From Eublepharis macularius (taxonomy: Eukaryota > Chordata > Lepidosauria > Squamata > Eublepharidae), in NCBI RefSeq assembly GCF_028583425.1, contig NC_072795.1, positions 12,671,001-12,735,000 on the forward strand: DNA of 64,000 nt. The letters are read 5' to 3'. The notes beneath the pieces were generated by a model. That model was given only the letters and a program-made list of their open reading frames with translations. It had not been told where the DNA came from and ran no database searches. Shown here one piece after another: positions 1 through 10,200 of the stretch (position 1 is the stretch's first letter; the number at the start of each line of letters is the position of its first letter). Made by a program: the position numbers and the translations under genes.

Positions 1-152
1 TTTGGAGAGAGAAAGGACCTCGGCATGGTATAATTCTTTGGAGTCCACCCTCCAAAACAGCCATTTTCTCCAGATGAACTGATCTCTTTGGACTGGAGTC
101 TGGTTGTAATACTGGAAGATCTCCAGCTACCACCTGGAGGCTGGCAGCCCTA
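1..152 (+). mobile_element. hAT-type MITE, GGTTGCCA family (cut by window start)
   Basis: Right part of the most frequent MITE here. The consensus seen across copies runs from tagggttgcca, through a purine-rich stretch, a ggtataat site, ccattttctccag, and ctggagatca, to ggcaacccta. This copy begins inside the element and ends ctggcagccct at 152. Confidence 0.7.
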
Positions 153-189
153 CTTCTGAGATCTGGCACGATTGGGCTTTCCTGGGTGA

Positions 190-419
190 TCTGGAGGTGG
201 TGGAGAGTGCCCTCCAGTCAGAATTGACTTATGGTGACCTCTGGTAGGGTTTTCATGGCAAGAGGCTAAGAGAGATGGTTTGCCATTGCCTGCCTCTGCA
301 GTCTCGGTCTTCGTTGGAGGTCTCCCATCCAATTGCTAACCAAGGCCGACCCTGCTTAGCTTCTGAGATCCGACGAGATCAGGCTCACCTGGGCACACCA
401 GGTCATGGTGGGCTATCTA
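190..419 (-). mobile_element. 5S-rRNA-derived SINE
   Basis: Read on the minus strand the head matches 5S rRNA: gatctcgtcggatctcagaa, gctaagcagggtcgg, ccttggttag and gatgggagacc, covering the internal promoter region of 5S genes. A non-5S body follows, with gcaaaccatctct and the sequence cataagtcaattctgactgg. Same family as the copies at 33796, 37141, 48313 and 51238. Confidence 0.8.
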
Positions 420-1169
420 GATCAGGGCAATAAAGCCTTCCCAAAGGGAATATGCCATGGAAGACAAGGCTTACCAACACTGATCTCAGCCCTGCGGAGC
501 CTTCCTTTTTGGTGGGCCACCGTCTGATCCAACAAGGCCAAACGTATGTTCTTGAAGGAAGTCACTGCCACCCCCTCCCGGATGTTGCAAACCAGAGTCC
601 TGCAGCTGCCGACTCTCCTTCCTTGTGTACTGGGAGGGTCTGGCTCTCCCCTCCTTTTGCTTTTTTTCACCCCCCCCCCAAATCCCATCTCCTGGGCTGG
701 GCCTTTTGCGAAGCCAAGTCCTGATTCTTTCCAGCTGTGCTGGGCCGAGGCGGCTGACACAGTTCCTGCAGCCTCTCCCCCTGCCAAGACTCGGGAATGT
801 CAGCCAAGAGTTAGCAGCGAGAGCAAAGAGGGGGGGGGCAAAATCCGCCACCAATTAATCCCTGATCTCTCTCCTCCTGTCAAGGGAGAGGCTAGGAGGG
901 GAGGGCTGCAGTGGCGTTCCCAGCTCCGGCCCTGTCTCCGGGGAGCCAGAGGCCAGCTCGGCCAAGCACACGGGGTGGGAACATGGACTGGCTCTTCCCA
1001 GATGGAGTGGAAGGGAAAGGTACTTTGGGTCAAGGAGAGCTGGGCTGCAGTGGTTTATCTTCAGTGATATGGACACCTGTGAGTCCAAGGCCAGGAGGAG
1101 GGAGGGGCTCCAAACCTGGCGCTTTCCCCATCAGCCCTTGAAAACAGCTCTCCAATTACATGTTACACC

Positions 1170-1389
1170 TAGAGTTACCAGCTCCAAGTTGGGAAATTCC
1201 TGGAGATCTGGGCAGTGAAACCTGGAGAAAGTGGGGTTTGGGGAGGGAAAGGACCTTGGCATGGCATAATTCCATAGAGCCCACCCCCCCAAAGTAGCCA
1301 TTTTCTCCAGGTGAACTGATCTCTGGGGCCTGGAGACCAGTTGTAATTCCAGGAGATCTCCAGCCACTACCTGGAGGCTGGCAACCCTA
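1170..1389 (+). mobile_element. hAT-type MITE, GGTTGCCA family, with perfect 8-bp TSD
   Basis: 220-bp element starting tagagttacca and ending ggcaaccct-a. It is flanked by the exact duplication gttacacc at 1162-1169 and 1390-1397. The 8-bp duplication and short inverted ends are hAT hallmarks; no transposase is encoded. Confidence 0.85.
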
Positions 1390-2823
1390 GTTACACCTTG
1401 CCGTGTTATCTGAGCATTGCTTGCACATTATGTGTAGTTCCATATTCAAGGGAAGACCAGTGTGTGTTGGGGCGGGGGACGGGGGGAGATAAATCTGGTA
1501 GCATACGTGTGTGCGGCGGTGGAGGGAGCGCTTGGTGTTGTAGAAATGGCACAGGCGGAAAATGAAAAAGCCCCTCTGCCTGCCCCCCCCTTTTCGCTAG
1601 GCTTCCCTGGAATTTGCATTTCAGTGCCTGCAGTCTGTAAAAAGAAGAAAAAAGCCCCGTAAAATGAACTACGCGGAGCAGGCGAGGCAGACCTGGAATG
1701 TGCAAATTCAAGGAAGACTGCTTGCCTGCAAACAGGCCTCAAAAATCAAGCTCCGTGTGTTGACAGCTTAAGGAGGGCTTAATTTGAACAGGCACACACC
1801 AGGCTTTCCAGCACTCAGAATCTGTTTTCAGTGCTGGGGCTCAGCCCTGGAACTGGCCAAGTAAAGACAACAGAGCTCCTATGAGCATGTGGAGAGTATC
1901 TTTCCCTCACCCCAGGTGACCATAGCAGCTTCTCCCATTTACAGGCTAATAAAGATTTCCAAGTAGGAGAGCACGAGGTTGACCTTTAGGGTTGTCGTCT
2001 AGGGTTGCCAAGTTGCGGTTGCCAACATTAAGGAGCTTCCTGGAGATTTGGGGGTGGAGTTTTGGAAAGGGAGGGCGCTCAGCAGGGACACTGAGGGAGA
2101 GGGAAGGGTTTGGGGAGGGGGTTATAATTAGAGATGGGCATGAACCAGGGAAAGACCAAACCATGTGGTTTTTGGTTTGTCAAATTTCACGAACCACGAA
2201 CTTTCACGAACCTGCCCCTGGTTCATGAACCGGTTCATTTGGTTCATGAAAACATCACATCCAGGTCAGAAAATTGTCACTTCCAGGTCAGCAGCAGTTC
2301 ACTTCCGGGTCAGCAGAAGGTCTTCACGAAGTCCATTCCCTGTTGCCTAGGAAACTGATTGATTGGCAACAGGCTGTCTTCAGTGACAAATAGGGGTGTG
2401 CAAGCCAAAAATTTTCGGCTATAGCCGAAAGTAGAAAGCCGAAAGAAGATTCTCTATCGTTAAAGCCGAAAGCCGAAACAAGAATCTCTTTCGGCTTTCG
2501 GCTTTCGGGATTCTTTCGGCATTATTTCGGCATTCTTTCGGCTTTTTTCTATGGGAAAATGCCTCCGTCTTCCAGGACGCCTGGAGGAGGCATTTTCCCA
2601 CCGAATAAGCCCAAAATTGGTGGGGACCTTCCTCTAACCCTTCTCTAACAACCACCCAAGTTTCAGACAGATTGGACTTTGGGGGGCCATGTTATGGCCC
2701 CCCAAAGCAGGTCCCCCCATCCTCCCATAAGAAAGCGAAGGAGCAGCATATTGTTAGCATGCTGCTGCTGATCTTTCTTCATTATTTCCTATGGGGAAAA
2801 AATGAAGAGGCAGGCTTCCTTTG

Positions 2824-3320
2824 CCAGGGGTGGCATTTTGCATGCAAAATGCCCCCCAGCCCTCAGGGGCCCTTCTCCCACCCCTCCTCCCACCCCCCAC
2901 CAAGGCTCAGCCTGCTCCCACTTGGGGGGGCCATTTCATGGCCTCCCCAAGTAGGTGCTCTAATCTCTACCACTGACAGCTGGGGGAGGCTTGTGTTGCC
3001 AGGGGTGGCATTTTGCATGCAAAATGCCCCCCAACCCTCTGGGGCCCTTCTCCCACCCCTCCTCCCACCCCCCACCAAGGCTCAGCCTGCTCCCACTTGG
3101 GGGGGCATTTCATGGCCTCCCCAAGTAGGTGCTCTGCTCTCATCTCTACCACTGACAGCTGGGGGAGGCTTGTGTTGCCAGGGGTGGCATTTTGCATGCA
3201 AAATGCCCCCCAGCCCTCTGGGGCCCTTCTCCCACCCTTCCTCCCACCCCCCACCAAGGCTCAGACTGCTCCCACTTGGGGGGGGGGCCATTTCATGGCA
3301 TCCCCAAGTAGGTCCTCTCA
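2824..3320 (+). repeat. Tandem units of about 177 bp, left arm of foldback
   Basis: Three units start at 2824, 2999 and 3178 (periods 175 and 179). Each contains a perfect 22-bp palindrome centred on gcatgc (2832-2853, 3007-3028, 3186-3207). Mirror copies lie on the other arm. Confidence 0.85.
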
Positions 3321-3840
3321 GCCCCTAAAGTCCACCCCTTACAGCCCCACACAAACCCAATTCCCCCCCAGCTGCCACACACAGACCCAAATCCCCACAT
3401 TATCCCCTCACAGACCCAAATCCACCCCCACCTGCCCTACACCCATAACCCCAGGAACAGGCTGGCAAAGGCCAGCCCTCTCCCTTTGTTCCCTATGCTG
3501 GGAACTTCTAAACTCTCTTTCCCTGGGCAATTCTGCACAGCCCAGGGGTGCCACAATGGTGGGCACACTTCTGAGTGCCAGCTGGTCCCTGTGAAAGAGC
3601 ACCTGAACCACAGACACCCTCCCTCAAATTCCCCCACCACCTACAGAGATGGCTGGCCAGCCAGCCCCATTGTTCCCTATGATGGGAACCAACTGCACAA
3701 CAAAGAATAAAACAAGAACAACACAAAATAAAGTTTTTAAAAAAATATATTCTCCCTTCCAAAGTACAAGTAGGCAAAGCATTATGACACATTACACCAG
3801 CAGTCCCCCACACAGAAAAATTAAAACAAAACTCACTTAA

Positions 3841-4143
3841 CATCAGAGAATCACAAAGCATGATTCCTGTCAAAAACACTTTATTTCTTGAACAGCTTTA
3901 GGTTACACAGCAGGGGGGAACACCAAAGGGCATGGCAGCACTATCTTACACAAAAATAACACAACTCACTTCACATTAAAGAATCACCCCAAAAAATTGC
4001 TGTCAAAAGCACTTTATTTCTGTAACTGCTTTAGGTTACACAGTAGGAAGGCACCACAGAGCAGGAAAGCAGTGTTCTACACAAAAATAACACAACTCAC
4101 TTCACATCAGAGAATCACACAAACACAATTGCTGTCAAAAACG
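3841..4143 (+). repeat. Tandem units of about 132 bp, left arm
   Basis: Units start at 3841, 3974 and 4105 (periods 133 and 131), the last one cut after about 40 bp at the arm junction. Each has agaatcac, ctttatttct, aggttacacag and caaaaataacac. Confidence 0.8.
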
Positions 4144-4541
4144 GTGAAGTGGGTTGTATTATTTTTTGTAGTACATTGCTATCATGCCCTGTTGTGCCCT
4201 CCTACTGTGTAACCTAAAGCTGTTCAAGAAATAAAGTGTTTTTGCCAGGAATTGTGTTTTTGTGATTCTCTGATGTTAAGTGAGTTGTGTTATTTTTGTG
4301 TAAGATAGTGCTGCCATGCCCTTTGGTGTTCCCCCCTGCTGTGTAACCTAAAGCTGTTCAAGAAATAAAGTGTTTTTAACAGGAATTGTGCTTTGTGATT
4401 CTCTGATGTGAAGTGAGTTGTGTTATTTTTGTGTAAGATAGTGCTGCCATGCCCTTTGGTGTTCCCCCCTGCTGTGTAACCTAAAGCTGTTCAAGAAATA
4501 AAGTGTTTTTGACAGGAATCATGCTTTGTGATTCTCTGATG
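4144..4541 (-). repeat. Tandem units of about 132 bp, right arm (inverted)
   Basis: Three units in inverse orientation, ending near 4275, 4408 and 4541. There is one more full unit than on the left arm, so the central part is not symmetric and the innermost unit forms the loop. Confidence 0.8.
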
Positions 4542-5056
4542 TTAAGTGAGTTTTGTTTTAATTTTTCTGTGTGGGGGACTGCTGGTGTAATGTGTCATAA
4601 TGCTTTGCCTACTTGTACTTTGGAAGGGAGAATATAATTTTTTTAAAACTTTATTTTGTGTTGTTCTTGTTTTATTCTTTGTTGTGCAGTTGGTTCCCAT
4701 CATAGGGAACAATGGGGCTGGCTGGCCAGCCATCTCTGTAGGTGGTGGGGGAATTTGAGGGAGGGTGTCTGTGGTTCAGGTGCTCTTTCACAGGGACCAG
4801 CTGGCACTCAGAAGTGTGCCCACCATTGTGGCACCCCTGGGCTGTGCAGAATTGCCCAGGGAAAGAGAGTTTAGAAGTTCCCAGCATAGGGAACAAAGGG
4901 AGAGGGCTGGCCTTTGCCAGCCTGTTCCTGGGGTTATGGGTGTGGGGCAGGTGGGGGTGGATTTGGGTCTGTGAGGGGCTAATGTGGGGATTTGGGTCTG
5001 TGTGTGGCAGCTGGGGGGGAATTGGGTTTGTGTGGGGCTGTAAGGGGTGGACTTTA

Positions 5057-5555
5057 GGGGCTGAGAGGACCTACTTGGGGAAGCCATGAAATGGCCCCCC
5101 CAAGTGGGAGCAGTCTGAGCCTTGGTGGGGGGTGGGAGGAAGGGTGGGAGAAGGGCCCCAGAGGGCTGGGGGGCATTTTGCATGCAAAATGCCACCCCTG
5201 GCAACACAAGCCTCCCCCAGCTGTCAGTGGTAGAGATGAGAGCAGAGCACCTACTTGGGGAGGCCATGAAATGCCCCCCCAAGTGGGAGCAGGCTGAGCC
5301 TTGGTGGGGGGTGGGAGGAGGGGTGGGAGAAGGGCCCCAGAGGGTTGGGGGGCATTTTGCATGCAAAATGCCACCCCTGGCAACACAAGCCTCCCCCAGC
5401 TGTCAGTGGTAGAGATTAGAGCACCTACTTGGGGAGGCCATGAAATGGCCCCCCCAAGTGGGAGCAGGCTGAGCCTTGGTGGGGGGTGGGAGGAGGGGTG
5501 GGAGAAGGGCCCCTGAGGGCTGGGGGGCATTTTGCATGCAAAATGCCACCCCTGG
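5057..5555 (-). repeat. Tandem units of about 177 bp, right arm (inverted)
   Basis: Mirror image of the three units at 2824-3320, in reverse orientation and nearly identical, including the gcatgc-centred palindromes. A few G-run length changes separate the arms. Confidence 0.85.
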
Positions 5556-6693
5556 CAAAGGAAGCCTGCCTCTTCATTTTTTCCCCATAGGAAATAATGA
5601 AGAAAGATCAGCAGCAGCATGCTAACAATATGCTGCTCCTTCGCTTTCTTATGGGAGGATGGGGGGACCTGCTTTGGGGGGCCATAACATGGCCCCCCAA
5701 AGTCCAATCTGTCTGAAACTTGGGTGGTTGTTAGAGAAGGGTTAGAGGAAGGTCCCCACCAATTTTGGGCTTATTCGGTGGGAAAATGCCTCCTCCAGGC
5801 GTCCTGGAAGACGGAGGCATTTTCCCATAGAAAAGCCGAAAGAAAGCCGAAAGAATCCCGAAACGTTTCGGCTTTTTTCTTTCGGCTACCCGAAACGTTT
5901 CGGCATTCCCCGAAACGTTTCGGCATTCCCCGAAAGAAGCCGAAACACTTTTGTTTCGGCATTCTTTCGGCATTCTGAATGCCGAAACGCACATCCCTAG
6001 TGACAAACAAAAAAAATGAACCAAACGAACCAGCCTAAAAGTTTGTGGTGGTTCGTCAGAAATGGGATCTGATGAACTGTGGTTCATGAACCACGAACCA
6101 CTGTGGTTCGTGTTTAATTTTGGTTCGTATTTCAGTTCGTGCCCATCTCTAGTTATAATATTATAGAACCCACCCAGTCATTTTCTCCAGTGGAACTGAT
6201 CTCTGTGATCTGAAAATCAGTTGTAATTCCAGTAGATCTCCAGTCACCAACCAAAGGTTGGCAACCCTACATTCTAGGGCTGTCATTCCCCCCCAGTGGG
6301 GGCATGGGATCCTCCACTCCCAGCCTCTTCCGTCTGCCACCATTCACCTGGCCAGCAGGGAAAAGGCCCAGAGAACAGGCTCAGGAGGCAAAAAACCTCC
6401 TGGGCCAGCATGCAGCAGGCACGGTCCTGCCGGTCACAGTGACATCACTTCCTTAAGTAACATCACTGTGCCCTGCTGGGATCAGCTGAGAGAGAATATC
6501 CTCAAGGTAAGTGCCAAGTCTCCCTTCTCTCCTACAGGGAAGGTAAGGGGACCTGTCAACCCCATGCATACAGTCCACCTTCCAAAGCAGCCATTTTCTC
6601 TTTGCAGCCTGACCCGGAAGTGACAATTTTCTGACCTGGATGTGATGTTTTCATCAACTACATGACTGCATACGAGGCTGCTATGAATAGCAC

Positions 6694-7023
6694 TAGGGTT
6701 GCCAGGTCCCCTGACTCCCCTGGCGGGAGATCAGGGGCCCGGCATTTACCTTGCTGTGCTCCCAGCTTGCACGATGACTTCCAGGGATGTGATGTCATCA
6801 CACAGGTCAAAGGGCAGCCTGGGAGCACTCCCACGCTCACCAGGGGGCTGAATCAGGTGCAATTCAGCCCGAATTGGACCACTGCGGGAGCAGGAGTGCA
6901 CTGTGTTACCCGGGGGCATGCCCTGGGAAGCACCTCCCCCCCCACCGGCCAGGTAACCGGAGGTGGAAGATGGAGGGTGGGAGCAGTGGATCCCTCACCC
7001 AGGGTGGGGGAATGGCACCCCTA
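6694..7023 (+). mobile_element. hAT-type MITE, second family, with perfect 8-bp TSD
   Basis: 330 bp, beginning tagggttgccaggtcccc and ending ggcacccct-a, flanked by aatagcac at 6686-6693 and 7024-7031. The ends resemble the GGTTGCCA family but the body is different (ggagatcaggggcccggc, gatgtgatgtcatcac). A related copy lies at 11793. Confidence 0.85.
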
Positions 7024-7031
7024 AATAGCAC

Positions 7032-8779
7032 AGAAGCATGGCTGATTTTTCAAAATGTTGGCCAGCTTAGGAGACACTCTGGCATTGTTTGGAGGGAAAG
7101 TGGCATCTTGTGCAGTGGGGCCAGACTTCTTTTAGTGGATTGAGGGGAGGTGGACCAACTGGGGCAGAGGTAAGTGGGTGGGCCATCAAGTCCTTTGCAA
7201 ACAGGCCCTAGACTATAAACGGCATACAGACTTTCGGTGGCTGATGTCTTTTGTACAGGGCCTTGGATGTTGCTGACACAGCTCAACGCATGCTGAACAG
7301 CTGCGGGAGAATTGCTGTGGCCAGCACTATTCCACTGGTGCTTGCTTATTCCTTAATTATATGCAGCATTTGCAACATGCAAAGGCTGCTGAAGTCTTTA
7401 TCTTGTGCGGTTGGGTAGGAAGGAGAGACTGGACAAACCGGTTCGCGGTGACCCAGTTAGGGGTTGGCTTCGTGTATGGCAAAGGAAACCAGGTTGTGGA
7501 AGAGCTGGTGCTGAACTGCTCACCAGCAGATGTGTTGGTGTGTGGCTAGTGCTCACCGGTTCTGAACAACGTGCACCAGGACGGATGGCGTAGGCAGCTG
7601 GAAAAGACTCCAGGTCTGGTTTGAGGCAGTAGAAAAGATGTGACCCGTAAGGAGCAGGGGTCAGGTGCCCTCAGGCAGCTCCCATACTTCTTATCGGAAG
7701 ATGGAAGTTATCTCCGAGCAAAATGTTCTCTTTAAAGGACAACTTGAACTTAAGAAGTGCAAAACAAATTTTAAAAAACCAAAAAGATTAAACAGACTTC
7801 ACCATAGTTGCTTGGAGACTTCCCGAAACATGTTCCAACAACCCCTTCGAGTGCCTCTGCTTTCCAAGGCCTGTTTAACCATGCAACGTTCGGATGCCCA
7901 GAGGCAAAAATCAGCCGTTGGGAGGCATATAGGATGTCTGGCTTTGTTTGAGATTCAAAGATCTTCCTTTCGCTCACTGTCTGGATAGCAAAGATTGGCA
8001 GAGTAGTAGTTTTACGGAGGGTTGTTGTAAGCAGAGCAAATTCCTAGTCCTCAATGAGATGGGGAAAGTATCTGGTAACGTGAGGAACATTTGCTCAAAC
8101 TCCAAGCAGAGCCGAACCAACTGTACAGGGCTGCTGTAGGGAGGCGTTCTGCAGTAATTTCTTTTGACTCAAACCTGTATTGATACAAATTTATAGTGCC
8201 CTAATTCAATTTTTCCCCCCTGCAATGTTCCCAATTACAGGCTATTGGATTTAATAATATGACATAATACAGGGGATGGTGAAATAGCAGGCTAATTACT
8301 GGCTTTGGGTACGTTAATAATACTATTAACCCCTCCCTCACCTGCCGAAAATTGGTCTTCCAGGCTAGGCAGCTACAGTGATTGGAAATGTTCCAATAAC
8401 GTATTAATTGGCTCCTTTATGAGGGAAATAGCTGTCTTTGAAGGGGAAGCTGAATTCCTGCCTCTGCCACACCCTCGAGCTGTGGCCTTGGGCAAATCGT
8501 GAAATTCAGTCCCATTTCAATTCTCTACCTTGGTAACAGCGCTAGAGGGGCAGCTCTGTGTGTTTCCTGGGAACAGCCGGAGAGGTGCAAAAGGGGGAGG
8601 GAATTGGGACTATTGAAGCCAGAATAAAAAGGCCAGGTTGAACATTTGCCTCACCTCTTTTTGCGGTTAATTTAAAGGTTGGGTGCGTCTAGAGACGTGG
8701 CGCTCTGAGTTGGTGGCCTCTACTTGAGCCACAGTGGCAGAACTAACAACAACCTGAGATGTATTTGGGATGGATCTAT
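7032..8779. other. No recognised gene or repeat (about 1.7 kb)
   Basis: Mixed-composition sequence without a convincing frame or known repeat. The stretch 8160-8470 is AT-rich and dense in TAATTA/ATTAAT-like words and is listed as a finding. Confidence 0.4.
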
Positions 8780-9221
8780 GGTTTCCGACCTCCAGGTGGG
8801 GCCTGAAGATCTTCTGGAATGACAACGGATCAGAGGTCTGTTCTCTTGGAGAAAATGGCTGCTTTGAAGGGTGGACTCTATGGCATTATTAGGGTTGCCA
8901 GCCTCCAGGTAGTGGCTGGAGATCTCCCAGAATAACAACTGGTCTCCAGGCCACAGAGATCAGTTCACCTGGAGAAAATGGCTACTTTGCAGGGTGGACT
9001 CTATGGAATTATGCCATGCTGAGGTCCTTTCCCTCCCCACACCCCACTTTCTCCAGGTTTCTCCAGGTTTCACCCCCAAGGTCTCCAGGAATTTCCCAAC
9101 TTGGAGTTAGCAACCCTAGGCATTATACCCTACTGATGACCCTCCCCTCCCCATACCCTGCCCTCCCAAGGCTCCACCCCCAAATCTTTAGGAATTTCCC
9201 AACCAGGAGTTGGCAACCCTA
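8780..9221 (-). mobile_element. hAT-type MITE, GGTTGCCA family, hosting a second copy
   Basis: Reverse-orientation copy with outer parts 8780-8889 and 9119-9221. A younger member of the same family is inserted in it at the ggcattat site. The right end is ggcaaccct-a at 9221; the left end is degenerate. Confidence 0.8.
8890..9118 (-). mobile_element. hAT-type MITE, GGTTGCCA family, nested, perfect TSD
   Basis: 229 bp from tagggttgcca to agcaaccct-a, flanked by ggcattat at 8882-8889 and 9119-9126. It is inserted into an older copy of its own family in the same orientation. Confidence 0.88.
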
Positions 9222-9969
9222 GGCCCGTTATCTGCTTCCTGGATGGGGCCCATTGAGTTGTATATCTTTTTAAAAATTATATTTCACTTCTTTTTTTGTA
9301 AACTGGGTTGAGACCTTGGGAGGGTGGGAGAGAAGCAGAGTAAAAATATTACAATTAAATTAGTTTGTTGGAACAAAAATAAGCAGGGTGTTTCCCACAT
9401 GGGGACAGCCTTGAATGGTTTCGGCAGTGCTGCTGCAGCTGTCATTAAAATGCATTGGCAATGGAACTTCCACATGTCAGTTTTCCCTTTCCCTGTCCCC
9501 TAGCAGTTGCTATCTCCCCCTATCGTTACATCATTATAATGTTATAACAATACATGTATTGAGCTATCTGAATTCCAGCTTTCATTTCTTTTGAAGTACT
9601 TTTTGTTGTGGAGATATAAGGGGAAAGAAACACCATGAAAGGGGCGAGATACTTCAATGAAATGAAAGCTGGGCATTCAGAGAGTTTGATAGACACATTG
9701 TTATGGTATTATGCTACATAACAATATTCAGTTGGCGATTTTAAAAAGCCCCATGGTGGCATGGTGGTGGAGGCTGCAACAGGATCGGGACAGGAAAAAC
9801 CCAGACTTTCCCAACCATGTGGCAGCCATCCACAACATTGCAGCAAACGGAGAAAACCTAGGAAAACCCTGGGAGATACACAAATCCGCTGCAATTTTAG
9901 CGAGAAAAACCTGCTTCTCCCAGTAGTATCAAACCTGGCAAAGAACCCATGTGGGAAACGGCCCAGGAC

Positions 9970-10192
9970 TAGGGTTGCCAGGTCCAGGTTGGGAAATTCC
10001 TGGAGATTTGGGGGGGGGGTGGAGCCTGGAGAGGGGGTGGGGGTTGGGGATGGGGATGGGAGGGGTCTCAGCTGGGTACACTGCCATAGAGTTCACCCTT
10101 CATAGCAGCCATGTTCTCCAGGAGAACTGATCTCTGACACCTGGAGATTAGTTGGGAGATCTCCAGCTACCACCTGGAGGCTGGCAACCCTA
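9970..10192 (+). mobile_element. hAT-type MITE, GGTTGCCA family
   Basis: 223 bp, tagggttgcca to ggcaaccct-a. Flanks cccaggac (9962-9969) and ccccggac (10193-10200) match at seven of eight positions. It contains a ten-base G run. Confidence 0.85.
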
Positions 10193-10200
10193 CCCCGGAC

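Larger units (their letters stand above)
2391..5999. mobile_element. 3.6-kb foldback hAT-like element with about 1.75-kb inverted arms
   Basis: Ends taggggtgtgc and gcacatcccta with a perfect 8-bp duplication gtgacaaa (2383-2390, 6000-6007). The two halves are inverted near-identical copies: for example 2672-3328 mirrors 5054-5707 and 3486-3710 mirrors 4672-4896. The arms meet near 4143 with an unpaired loop of roughly 95 bp. Outer ends carry ttcggc-type hexamer arrays, then three tandem units of about 177 bp, then a non-repeated part, then tandem units of about 132 bp. No transposase is recognisable; the long frames inside are repeat translations. Family name unknown to me. Confidence 0.85.
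2129..6151. mobile_element. hAT-type element, TAGAGATGGGC ends, split by inner foldback
   Basis: Ends tagagatgggca and tgcccatctcta are inverted repeats and are bounded by the perfect 8-bp duplication gttataat. Without the inner insertion the element is about 406 bp (2129-2390 plus 6008-6151). Its body is rich in ggttcatgaacc-like palindromic words. No coding capacity. Structure fits a non-autonomous hAT transposon. Confidence 0.85.
2000..6269 (+). mobile_element. hAT-type MITE, GGTTGCCA family, split by a nested insertion
   Basis: Left half 2000-2128 and right half from about 6160 to 6269 read together as one family copy, from tagggttgcca to ggcaaccct-a. The break is exactly at the 8-bp duplication gttataat (2121-2128 and 6152-6159). 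This is the outermost of three nested elements. No target duplication is clear for this copy. Confidence 0.8.

Noticed and set aside
2824..3320. Regularly spaced repeats that could suggest a CRISPR-like array
   Set aside because: Units are contiguous tandem repeats of about 177 bp without unique spacers, in a vertebrate transposon.
2672..3328. Long open frame of about 218 codons, mirrored at 5054-5707
   Set aside because: It is the translation of GC-rich tandem repeats inside a foldback element, low complexity and repetitive, with no known domain.
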